A stretch of 64,000 nucleotides of DNA, taken from positions 1-64,000 of the forward strand of contig JAAPAO010000060.1 of the NCBI GenBank assembly GCA_013115145.1, written 5' to 3'. A program made the translations under genes and the position numbers. This DNA comes from Perkinsus chesapeaki. Its lineage: Eukaryota; Perkinsozoa; Perkinsida; Perkinsidae. Shown here one piece after another: positions 29,650 through 40,116 of this stretch (positions are counted from its first letter, which is position 1; every line of letters begins with the position of its first letter). Under the pieces are notes generated by a model. The model did no database searches and was not told where the DNA came from. It was given only the letters and a program-made list of their open reading frames with translations.

Positions 29650-32600
29650 ATGCTTTCCGGCTACGACAGTGACAGCGGTGATGAGGCCACGAAGGTGACG
29701 GCAAAGCCGGTCAAGGTCCATTTGCCACACATGCAATCTCTGGTAATAGCAGCGGAGTATCTTAGGTTGATGCGTGCTCCAGGTTGCTCCTGATGTCAAT
29801 ATAGACAGTCTTCTAGGGCCACAGAGGATAGATGTAGATTCCAAGACTAATGTAATAAGATATTCCGTTCATACCACACTTTACTCAACTCGCACAGGCC
29901 ATGATGACCAACCCCAAAGCCCGGGACTTGGCTCACACTGTAGATGTAATGAAGAAGGAGGATAAGCTTGCCATACGTGAGTAATCTAAGCTACATACAA
30001 TAGGATAGATGGGTGCTTAGGGGAAAGCGGACAAGGCGTCCATTTTGCCAAGAACCGTACTTTTGCTGGGGGCACTGTTGAGCCGCATCACATGTCCAAC
30101 TTTAACTTCGACAGACAGTAAGCAGGAGGAGGATGTCATGGCTGGTACGGAAGGATGTATGGCTTGGTCTAGGTACAACACGTTCCAGTCCTTTGGGTTT
30201 GCTGAGGCACCTGATGGTCGATTGATTAAAGCTGGTCAAGGTATGACTAAAAGGGAAAGAGAGATGGGTGGCTTGGTGACTAAGGTAGTGAAGTAATTAA
30301 GGGCAATGGAGAGGTAGGTGATGGTAGGTTGATGAGGAAAGGCTGGAGAGCGGGCTCGGGGTCTTTGCTGGGGGGTTGAAGAATGACAATAGTAGGAAGA
30401 GACTGAAGAATAGCGACCCGTCTGATATTGATGACTTTCAAGGTAGTAATGATGAGGTGTTGAAATAACATGTAGGGTTAATAAAACAAAGAGGGGTGGG
30501 ACATTAGGATCATTTCTTATAGGGGAAATTGATAATGCCGGGACAGGATTGGCAATCAGTGTATGCAACCTGTATAAAGTATTGGTACTTACCAAAGATG
30601 TTGATAGTCTTAGAGATGGGTCTTTAACGATAGGGTTCGTTAAGCAGTTGTCGAATAGGTTTGATAGGTCCCTGGGCTGGGTTTGAGGGCGAAGCTGAGT
30701 CCAATGAACGACATCAAGCTGAGCAAAAGGCACGGACAGATGCTGAGGAGGCTAAGAAGAAGGAGGATGAAGAGGCTGAGGAGAAAAAGAAGGAAGAGCT
30801 GGCTGAGCAGGACAAGAAGGTAATAGAGCGGGGAATGGCAGGGACTTCACAGTGGCCGATAGGACCCCGGCTCTACTACATCACAGTGGCATGGCAGTAA
30901 GCCTAAGGTTGACTATCAGGGCAGGAGCTGGATTGAATGTCCACCACAGCAAACTAAGAAGCAACAGAGAGTAGTAGAGAGTGGGTGAAGGAAGGGTGTC
31001 ATGTGTGTTGCAGATTGAAGCTCGGAATATGGAGTTTATAGAGGATGAAGATGACTATAGGAATAAAACATGTTATCTACCTAAGAAGTGGATACATACC
31101 TGGGAGGGGCACACACAGGGGGTCCAAGCGGTACTGAGGGTGAGGGGGAGGGTAGGCCGATGACATATCGGATGGTAGATACGCTTCTTCCCAAAGACTG
31201 CCCATTTGCTTATGTCTGCCGGCTTGGACGGTACGGTGAAGATCTGGGACTATTACAATACACGGTCGTGCCGTATTACGTATACAGGACATGAAAAGGG
31301 CGTTAGAGACGTAGGATAGGGTATAGGAGGAGAAAGAGTCACTGCGCCACGAAATTCAGGTGCAGTTTATTGGAGATGGTACTAAATTTGTGTCGTGTTC
31401 CTATGATCACCATGTTAACTATTGGGACACGGAGACCGGCAAGGTTATTAGGAAGTTCGATTTGGGCAGCAGCTGCTACAATTTGGCGGTAGGGTGGGGC
31501 TGGGGAGGGCACTGGTTGACAAAGTCCTTGGATAGGTCCATCCGACAGAGCTCAATTCATTTGTGGTGGCGTGCCATGATCGGAAGGCAGCTCAGTTCGA
31601 TCTCAATTCGCCTGGGGAAGAGCCAATACAGCTGTACAAGGATCATTTAAGAGCGGTTAATACTGTAACTATATGCGACGATGGAAAGAGGTACTGGGGG
31701 GCCCTGATGGAGAGTGGAGCGGTATGTTCAGATTGGTGACGACTTCCGATGATAGGAAGATGTTTGTATGGCACTGGGGCATACCTGTGGTGGATAAGTA
31801 CATTGCCGATCCCGGAATGTAGTGCGTGAGGATGGGGGATTTCGTGGCGCAGCGGTCATTTGTTCAGGTCCTCAATCCCGGCAGTAACGCTTCATCCCAG
31901 TCAGAAGTTTATGGCGTGTCAGTCAATGAATAATCAGATTGTAGTATATCAGGCATATGGCGGCTTCAAGTATACAGCGGTTAATATTGGGGCGCGTGAC
32001 GGTTTTGGGTTAGGTTGCAAGGACGGAAGAGATTTAGTGGTTTCAATAATTCTGGATATGCCATTGAGCCTGGATTCTCGGCTGATGGAAGGTAGTAGTA
32101 TCTTTGGAAAATCTTCGCAGTGCGGAAAGATTCCCTCCTAGATACATAATGTCTGGTGATGGCGATGGTCGATTGCACTTCTGGGACTGGAAGTCTTGCA
32201 AACTGTAAGTTTTTAGCTGCAGATCCGGTCCTTCTAGGCCAAAATTCGTAATAGGCACCCCTTCGGTGGAGTAGGCCAATTGTATGTCTGTAAGCTGTAT
32301 AATGGCACAGATGCTTTAGTTCCTCCGTTTTAACTTTGGTGATGAGGTTGTGGTATATTGGGATGGAGAAGGGACGTGTAGTCTTTATTATGGTCTGTTC
32401 ACTCTTTATCTAAAATTAAGAGTTGAACAACCTAATAAAGCTGATAGATATTTGCACGATTGATATTATATCATTACATTTATAAATTATTATTATATCA
32501 TTACATTTATATATTACTATTATATCATTACATTTATAAATTATTAGTATATCATTACATTCATATATTACTATTATATCATTACATTTATATATTAATA

Positions 32601-32735
32601 TTCTCCTGCCTCTCTCTCAGGTATCGAACACTAAAGGCTCATGATGGATGTTGCATATCCTGTTTATGGCATCCAAACCAAGCCAGTAGGGTGGTGACAG
32701 CTGGTTGGGATGGCAAGATTAAACTCTGGGACTGA
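29650..32735 (+). CDS. PRP17: Pre-mRNA splicing factor PRP17/CDC40 (WD40)
   Basis: Many exons. The start ATG at 29650 gives [15 protein letters not shown], a typical Prp17 opening. Next come [36 protein letters not shown], a long Glu/Lys-rich insert (30690-30825), [15 protein letters not shown], and then the WD40 propeller: [24 protein letters not shown]-type blade (31190-31300), [93 protein letters not shown], and finally [20 protein letters not shown] with [10 protein letters not shown], ending at TGA 32733-32735. The order and wording match Prp17. It acts in the second catalytic step of splicing. Intron boundaries were only partly resolved. Confidence 0.96.
32463..32610. repeat. 27-bp AT-rich minisatellite in the last PRP17 intron
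   Basis: Five head-to-tail units sharing TATCATTACATTTATA are spaced exactly 27 bp apart, with TCATTAC at 32471, 32498, 32525, 32552 and 32579. They alternate AAATTATTA and TATTACTAT endings. The repeat lies directly before the last exon acceptor (CTCTCAG near 32620) and makes this intron longer than its neighbours. Confidence 0.92.
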
Positions 32736-33011
32736 TCATAGCCTTCGTCACCACCGTCGAGGGGCAACTCGTAACATTGTCATACAGCCTGAAGCACTCC
32801 GTACAGTAAAGGAGCCCGTTGGAGTTGTTTCCATCACATTTAGCGTATGCCCAACACCATATGTTGAGTTGAACAATTACAATCGTAAAGTGTTGCCTTG
32901 GCCTGGTTATGATACAATTGTTGTCGTTTCTCCTACTGGGTCCGGAACTGGGAGCCAACGGTGCTGTGGTGCATTCGCATTACTCCTTTGCTGCCGACAG
33001 TCGGTTGTGTG

Positions 33012-35107
33012 ATGGCTCGTGCAAGTAGGGTCGACGACGATGAGCGTATTCGTTATTGTTCCGATCTGTAAGGTACTGTGCTTCCTCGGCTGACCACGCT
33101 CACTGGGCGCGGGCGAAAAGACTGGCATCTCTTTATGCATATGGACGGCTCAGCTTGTCTGGAGAAGAGGCGGAGGACTTCCGGTTGATGCTGGAGGACG
33201 CGTGGCGGCCTAAGGTGGCCTGTAGAGGAGCAAGCCTGTGCAGTTGCTGGAGTAGGTCCATGCTTGCCTGTCTGGCGTAATGACTCTTCGACTGTTGGCC
33301 TATTCTCATGGAGATGCACTTGAGGAGCTGGTCTCGCATAATAACACTGCAACATTTGAGGATGTCCTTGTCGGCCTCAACACAGACACTGGGGTGTTGG
33401 ACATGTTGCAGAGTCATTGGAACGTCATCCTCAGCGATGGGTAGAGTGGTGGCATAGTAGTTGTAGTAGGCGCTCAATGCGAGGCTGTAGATGGCCGCTC
33501 TTCAAGTGCTTGGCTGCACTGTCGAGTAAGTTGGAGGCGATGGTTAGGGCCGAGAGGATATTGCCGTCCTCGGAGGGAAGGATGCAGCCCCATGATTGCT
33601 ATGAAGGCTTTGATGGGGAAGTTGACGGCATGTTCAAGTCGTGGTGGAAAGAGGGGAGTAAGCTGCCCCCAAATGCCTACGCACAAGTGAGCTCAATATC
33701 TCGGCTCCACAAGAGCGTATCTTTTCTGTGTCAGATGTTGTCCCAGTTTCGTCCGCGTTGCCCACTAGGTGCCGCAGTGGGTCTGTTGGGCCTCGCCGAG
33801 GAGCTCCTAGCATCCGGCGATGATCCCTATGAGCCCGCCCACTACTTTGGGCCAAACTACGGAACCGCGTCGCCCCCTTCCCTACCGCAGACTCTAGTGA
33901 CAATAGCCCAGGATACAGTGAAGGACTTTGCTTCCGAGGCGGATGAGAGATGGGTAGATATCCTTGCCACTTCATGGCCGCTTTGGGAAATGCTGGCTGA
34001 GATGGCCTGCACTGATGGCCGTGGAGCTGGCAGCAGCCATTGTGTGACACGTTCGAAGGTGCTTTGTATGACGCTGGATGGGAGATACTTGGCAGACTGT
34101 GAGCTCGGGGAAGGGGGGTATGTTCCGTGTGGGGAACACGATAAGTGTGATGTACCGAAGAATCCTTCACAGTGCGAATATCCACAGCAACCTAGCATGA
34201 GGGAAGTCGGGAGTGTACCAAATGCTTCGGCGATTCGATCTCTGGCAGTTCCTGGGAGACCTCGGCCACAGTGATGAAGCTCGATTCTGTTCCCAATGTG
34301 GGCAGGATGGCATCCTTCAGAGGGTAGCCCTGCAGTGCAACCACAGTAGGCCTTGGTGCAATAGATAGTCGGTGAGGTGGGTATCGGGAAGGAGGGCCGA
34401 CCCTACTATGTGGAGTTTGGTGCCAGAAAGCCGGACATGTTGAACTCTGCCTTCTGGCGTAGGTAGTGGCCGCCGCACTGCTCACTGAGAATATCGGTGC
34501 TTTTAGGAGTAGCCTGTGGATGGGAGGGACTCCTCATGGACTTCCAGCCGGGTCTGACTCCACATGGCAGATGTGATGAGGGCAAGTGTGGTGATACGAG
34601 CAGTGTAGGCAAGGGAGGGGGGAGGAGGAGGGAACACTGCGGAGGGGTGGGCCTAGGTTAAGGTTGAGATGGTTACGCCGGATAATATAAACGGACTGTT
34701 TGAGCTCTACGGCGTGCCGAGTGAGCCTACGATGGTCACCGTGGATGTAGACTACAATGACTTTTGGATCACCAAGGCTCTGCTAGACGCTAACAAGTAG
34801 GACGTGGAGCCATTCTCTCGGCACCGGCGGTGGTAATGCTGCAGGTATCGGCCCAGAATAATAGGTGTGGATTTCAATCCTGACTTCGATCTACATGAGT
34901 CGGTATCTGTTGTTCGTAATGATACTCATGAGTGGGATGGAACCAGGTGGTGGTGTTGGGAGACTCATACTCCCGATGGAGAGGGATGGACGACGACACA
35001 TCATGTCCACTTGCGGTCCTTTTTCGTGTACTTCTTTCTGGGGCATTAGACTCGCTGTATCGGAGTGCTGTTATGTTACTGCTGCTGCTGATCTTGAGGA
35101 ATCATAG
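33012..35107 (+). CDS. Multi-exon protein with FkbM/methyltransferase-like C-terminal region
   Basis: The start ATG at 33012 gives MARASRVDDDERIRYCSD. Exons then read RLASLYAYGRLSLSGEEAED, VMTLRLLAYSHGDALEELV, VLDMLQSHWNVILSDG, CYEGFDGEVDGMFKSWWKEG, SISRLHKSVSFLCQM and a Cys-bearing stretch (ARFCSQCGQDGILQRVALQC). The C-terminal part has YYVEFGARKPDMLNSAFWR, CGWEGLLMDFQPGL, VEMVTPDNINGLFELYGVP, MVTVDVDYNDFWITKAL and YRPRIIGVDFNPDFD. This follows the FkbM-type pattern of an E-GA-DG motif, GW-GLL, NI-LF, D-DYNDFW and PR-I-V-FN. The last exon probably ends ADLEES at TAG 35105-35107. A SAM-dependent methyltransferase is inferred; the acceptor substrate is unknown. Two genes split near 34280 cannot be excluded. 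Confidence 0.5.
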
Positions 35108-36370
35108 GTCCAACGTAGAGATTCGGAGGTAGGGAGGAGGACGCTATAGAAGTAGTATCATCATCATCCGACACTGCCGTAACCGATATCCGTTTCGATA
35201 ATCGCACAGCGCGTCCCTGTGGAATAGAAATGTGTGCGGCAGTATCTTTATTGTTTGGTATGCCCAGGTACACCACCGCCTCCTTGCTAGCATTTGCAAG
35301 GCTACTGCGAGCTAATGGCTATTCCTATGCCTATTCCCTTGAGATGGTCAGCACCCGTTTGCTCATGTGAAGTCTTGACCATTTCACCGTCAGGGCTCCC
35401 ATGCCATATTTGTTCGTTCGGATCTATTGTCTCCATCAGACCGTAACTTGCCTCTGCGACAAGTAGGCCGGCGCCGGCCCACGTGCTTTAACATGTCCAA
35501 TGGCAGGTCCGTAAGAGATCTCATCCGAGGGATATGCTTGCTCGTCCATGGGTTCCTATTGATTCCTCTGGTGAGCCCTTTCTCTCGAGTTTGGGTGAGC
35601 TGTAGGGTCACCACAGACTAGTAGTCTGTGACTACTAACTAGGTTATTATAATGTAGTCTGAAACTACATCTTGCCATGTGTGACATGTTCCCTACTTTA
35701 GTGCTCACTGTGGTGGTGGCTCAAGTTCGTTTCCCGCATATCGGACTTGCTGTGTTGCGTTTTCGTTGAATTGCCACCACGTGCCACCCGTATACCATCT
35801 CCTCGCCTTCCTTCCCCATTCCGTAAGATCCTTCCTTTCATGTTCTATGAAATTTAACGAGTCTATGAGTCATAGACTCGAGCTCGTGCACTAGTCGATC
35901 GTGGAGCTCCAAACTGCTCGGGCAGCAGCACCGGTTTGACCTTGCTTTTTGCCGCGGCCTTGTCGCTCGAGGTTGCCCGAGGTAATCCTTCTCCGTGAAT
36001 CAGAGCGGTCAGGGAGGGTCATCTAACCTCACAGAGATGTGTCCCTGGCGAAGTGCTCCTGATGCGGAGGAGGTGATCTAATGGGAATCCTTTTGACAAG
36101 TATGTTCCAAGACTAGAAGGAAACATCCTCCTGCGGAGACCACTGGATCTTTCATGATGACTCTCTGATGAGTCATCAGTGATGACACCGGTAACACTCT
36201 TTCCTGCACACTCACGTGTGAGATTCAACCAGCTATCGCCAAGTTCCACCGGGTTGTTTCCACTGTCTATTTCTTCGCTCTTTGTCATCCATCCTGATGG
36301 CACTTCCGGTTCGTCCCGTCACTGCTGCTCGGTCTATCATATTCCATCTCTTGAGTTTATCTAATTTACC
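35108..36370. other. 1.2-kb intergenic region with inverted repeats
   Basis: No gene was supported. It contains a 7-bp stem with a 5-nt loop at 35612-35630 (arm CACAGAC) and a near-perfect palindrome at 35858-35880 (11-bp arms CGAGTCTATGA around one base). Short frames here lack motifs. Confidence 0.5.
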
Positions 36371-37379
36371 ATGACATCGCGGGGCGGCGGCTGCTGCTGC
36401 ACCAGCCTTCTGCGTCAAAGTAGCCGAGTAGAGGTACCTATGAGGAAGCTCAAGAAGCAAAAGGCCAAAGGGCGCTTCCAGCCAAATGTGAAGAAAGTTG
36501 TAAGTCTCCACGGTTGGCGTGTACTGCTATGGTTGAGGTCCCCTCTCAGAGTGATGCCATGGCCCCGGGCTCCGAATTGGTCCCCTACATCCCTAGAGAG
36601 TATGTAAGAGTGACAACACGCTTCTTCAGCAACCCGGAGCAGGTAAGCTTCTTCCCGGTAGAAGGGGTCTTTATCACAATTTGGCCACAACAGCAGCAGC
36701 AGCAGAACCTGTATTCGATGGCTCAATGGGCATGATGCTCTGACTCTATTATTATGAGGCGTCACTTCAGATTGAGGCGTTGATGAACTTTATATTTTCC
36801 CCATTGAAGCCCGAGGACACAGATGACGACAGGAGAGAGTATGAGGAAGAGTTGGGCCGATTTAAGGACATGCAGCACAAGTACACCGAAGGGTTCCGGT
36901 AGGGTGCGAAGTGTTGCTTTGATGCTATTCTGTTATTAGAAAGCATGAGGAGGAGGCGGAACGGCTTGCTCACGCCGCTATTGCGCAGCTACCTGCGGAA
37001 CTCTACGATGAGGCAATTAAGAGCGAACCGGAAGCCCTTCCAAAGGAACTGAAATTGCATGTGATGTAAGGTGGTGACGAGTTTGAAGAGGCAGAAAGAT
37101 GCTTCTTCGCCTGTGAGGTACCACGACCAATTCCGACAGGACCTGACCGAGCTTGAGCAAGTTAAGCTGCAGCTGTTCCACAATCTAATGTGATGATGTC
37201 ATCTCCGCTTGGAACCATTCCGGTCGATAGGCTCATATAGGTACATCCGATACCCTCATTACGAGCACAAGAGAAGGAGCCCTGAAAAGTTCTGGGTACC
37301 CGAGAACAGGATCATGTCACGACAGCAGGAGGCCGCTCTGAAGCAGAAGGAGGCGACGCACCGTCTGTCCGGGCGATAG
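36371..37379 (+). CDS. Hypothetical basic multi-exon protein
   Basis: The exons read MRKLKKQKAKGRFQPNVKKV (first ATG at 36371, or 36442), SDAMAPGSELVPYIPREYV, TTRFFSNPEQ, LMNFIFSPLKPEDTDDDRRE, LGRFKDMQHKYTEGFR, EEEAERLAHAAIAQLPAELY, YHDQFRQDLTELEQVKLQLF, and finally RYPHYEHKRRSPEKFW with VPENRIMSRQQEAALKQKEA, ending SGR at TAG 37377-37379. The highly basic start and the length of about 220 aa recall mitochondrial ribosomal proteins, but I recognise no specific family. Introns are 38-65 nt. Confidence 0.5.
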
Positions 37380-37978
37380 TGCTGCTGTCGGCATGTTTAC
37401 TAGGAAAAGTGTTTCCGAATCAAGAATTCATTTTGTTAGTCAATCTATCGTCGGTTGTAATCGTCCAGTGCAGGGTGCTTCGTACATGATGCAGCTCAGA
37501 GCGGGAAAATGAGTGAGAAAGTAGGGCAGCCTTCTATTCGATTACACCCAAGTGTTCGACTAGGCAATACGAATCGATGCGTCGAAGTCCCCTGAGTGCT
37601 CTCTAGGGCCAGATCTTATGAAGTAGCCATCAGCCGGACAGTCTCCATTCAACTGTCTGCCTTCTTATCCAGTTCAGTTTTCGGGTCTACCAGAGACACG
37701 AGCCTGGAGGCCCCTCCCCTGGGGGAGTACTCAATAGAAGGTACAGTTTCACTAACAATACCGCGGACCTGCTTGCGAACAGATGAACAGTTCCGCTCAG
37801 CCAGTCGTGCGCAACTTGGTCGAGCGAGCTCGGCGCGGCAACCTCCGTCTGTTGATGTTGAAGAATATTTAAAGTTAGAGAAAATGGAGTTTGGGCAGAG
37901 TTCGCAACATTTTTCAGAACAATCCTACCTGGGAGATTTCATCACACTTTCGACTGCGAAAGCCTCTTGAGTGTTGCC
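37380..37978. other. Intergenic, no clear gene
   Basis: A 124-codon plus frame (37596-37970) has mixed composition and no motif or splice link to the next gene, whose own ATG lies just after it at 37979. I consider the frame probably non-coding. Confidence 0.45.
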
Positions 37979-39816
37979 ATGAAGGGAGACAGATCACACA
38001 AGACTCGAGTGAAGGTAACTTCAGATGCATACGGGGGAGGATTCGAGCATCGGTAGGTGCGGTCGCGAGAGGAGGACAGGAAATTGGTGAGGAAATGGAG
38101 GGAGGAGAAAGTGAGGGAGACGAAAAGGAGAGAACAAGAACATTTGGAGAGTCAGCGAGTAAACGAAATGAAACCGCAATGGGTGTTGATTGTCGAGCAG
38201 GCTTTGGAGCTGCAGCAGAGGAGGGCCGAGACAGCTCGCAGGCGGCGAGGGAAGCTTCTGAAGGAGCGGCTTTATGAGTATGAACTTGACAAGGAGATGA
38301 TCAGAGAGAGCACTGAAAGGGAGAGGGAGGCAAAGGAGTTAAGGGCAAAGCTCGCAGTTAGGGAAGATAACAAGTGAGCTCCACCTCTCCAGCAGTTTTA
38401 ATTTATCTTCAGTCGTCGTGAGGAAGTGAAGCGGCAAATTGCCGAGTGGCGAGAGTCTCGGCCGGTAGAGGAGGACCCTGTAGCGAGCGTCCAGCTGGAT
38501 GCAAGGCATCTTAGTAGCCCTGCCACTCCGCACTGCAGTATTGCTGCAATCGAAAGAGACAGTCGAGGTGCCAAGATCGATGGCTCCTCCCTGAAGCTCC
38601 CAGCACTGAGGAAGTTAGTTCTAGCTCGGGGTAGTCCAGCCTCGGTAGTGAGCCATAGGTCTCCGAGGGCAGCCGACTCGGGCAGTACCATGACAGAGTG
38701 GATTATAAGGCACTTAAGGCCGAATACTGTGAGGATATGAACCTTCTAGAACGGTTGAGTTTTCCACTTGGCAGTCTGCTGGGGGATTTGTAGGGTAGTT
38801 TTATGTCCTGTATGATATGGGAAGAAACGAGTGGTGAGGAGAGTCAGATTTTCAGTATTGCTACACCGCCGGGCTCGAGGAGGTCTACTGAGGAATGTGG
38901 ACAGCTGCTGAAGGAAATACAACGGCGAAGGGCGACCGAGGAGCGAATGGCCGACGAAATAGATCGACTGGAGAGGGAAGGAAACGACTTGAGGCTGCAA
39001 GTGGCACAAGTAGGTCGATGACTTTGCGTTCCATCACTCTGGTGGCAGGCAACCGAGAAGCTTCGGCAAAAGCAGCGTGAACTCTCCTCTGCCGCAGCTG
39101 ATCTGGAGGTATCTCGGCAACTCGAACGGCAGGCGAGTCTCGAGGCAGAAAGGGCTCACCGTGAAGTTGAGTGCCTTCGACTCGAGACAGACAGATTGAA
39201 CAGAGAGCTGAGCGATGGAGCACGAAACGGAGCTTTGCTGGTGGCCGAGAAGGAACGAACCATTCAGGAGCTTCGTCAAGCTCTGGAGAGGGCAACTCAG
39301 TGGGCAATGGAGAATGATGAAGCTCATGGCACTAAGTGGGAAAGGCTTGTGTCGAAGAGAGAAGGAAACTCCGGTCCACTTGTCGAACTGCGTGGGACCA
39401 CTGGAGACATGGAGGAAGCTGCGAAGCAGGACGAAGAAGAAACTGATTTTTTCGAGTCTTATGATACATGCGAAAGCACTGTCTGTGACCAGCAAATGAA
39501 ATCCACACCAGCGAAAGCAGTAATTTCCGAACTACAGACGGAGCCGCAAAGCTCTCTGAAATCCCGAAGAAGTGGTTGCGACAGCAGCACCGTACATGAC
39601 TTGAGGTTCTCTCCGGGAAGCGTCAGCGAGGCCTCCTCACGAGCGTCTATCAAGTCGAGTGACATCGATTCCCATAGCTCCAGCAATTGCAGCACGAATC
39701 CCGGCTTGCCTATTGGTCGGCCGAAGTTTACATTGGGGCCAGTTACGAAAGAGCACAAAAGACGGCAAAGTAAGAGGATTGATGCGAATGCAGCTAATGC
39801 ATGCCCTACTCAATAG
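37979..39816 (+). CDS. Coiled-coil protein
   Basis: Exons 37979-38014, 38057-38373 and 38413 onward join cleanly (phase 0, then phase 2). The protein starts MKGDRSHKTRVK, then a long basic-acidic coiled coil (REEDRKLVRKWREEKVRETK, KPQWVLIVEQALELQQRRAE, RREEVKRQIAEWRESRPVEE). The tandem VRKWREEK and IAEWRE blocks recall CCDC112-type centrosomal proteins. An 85-nt intron then joins to VDYKALKAEYCEDMNLLER. Further coiled coil follows (LLKEIQRRRATEERMADEID, RELSSAAADLEVSRQLERQA, LVAEKERTIQELRQALERAT), and a Ser-rich basic C-terminus ends ANACPTQ at 39816. A role at the centrosome, basal body or cytoskeleton is inference. A split into two genes around 38750 is possible. Confidence 0.65.
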
Positions 39817-40116
39817 TCACTATTGTTGTTGGAACCATTTAATATTGTGTTATAGACAGTCCACACTGATGCTGATTGGTACAAACGGAACTCCGAGGAG
39901 CTTTGTAATGTCATAATGCATTACTAAGTCCCCGATTGCGGAGCATCCAGGGTTATTATCGTCGAGTGGAATACTCTGGTATATCTAGATTCACGGCCGT
40001 GACAGGAGGCCTCCCATAGCATCTACGGTGGCAGCCTGTCACTCGAGCCGGATTCAGATCTTGAGTGTTTCATGCGCCATCGGATGCGGTGGTTATTGTT
40101 GTGGGTACGAATAGCT
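39817..40116. other. Intergenic between convergent genes
   Basis: This is a 300-bp spacer between the coiled-coil gene (+) and the TBC gene (-). No feature was seen. Confidence 0.5.
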
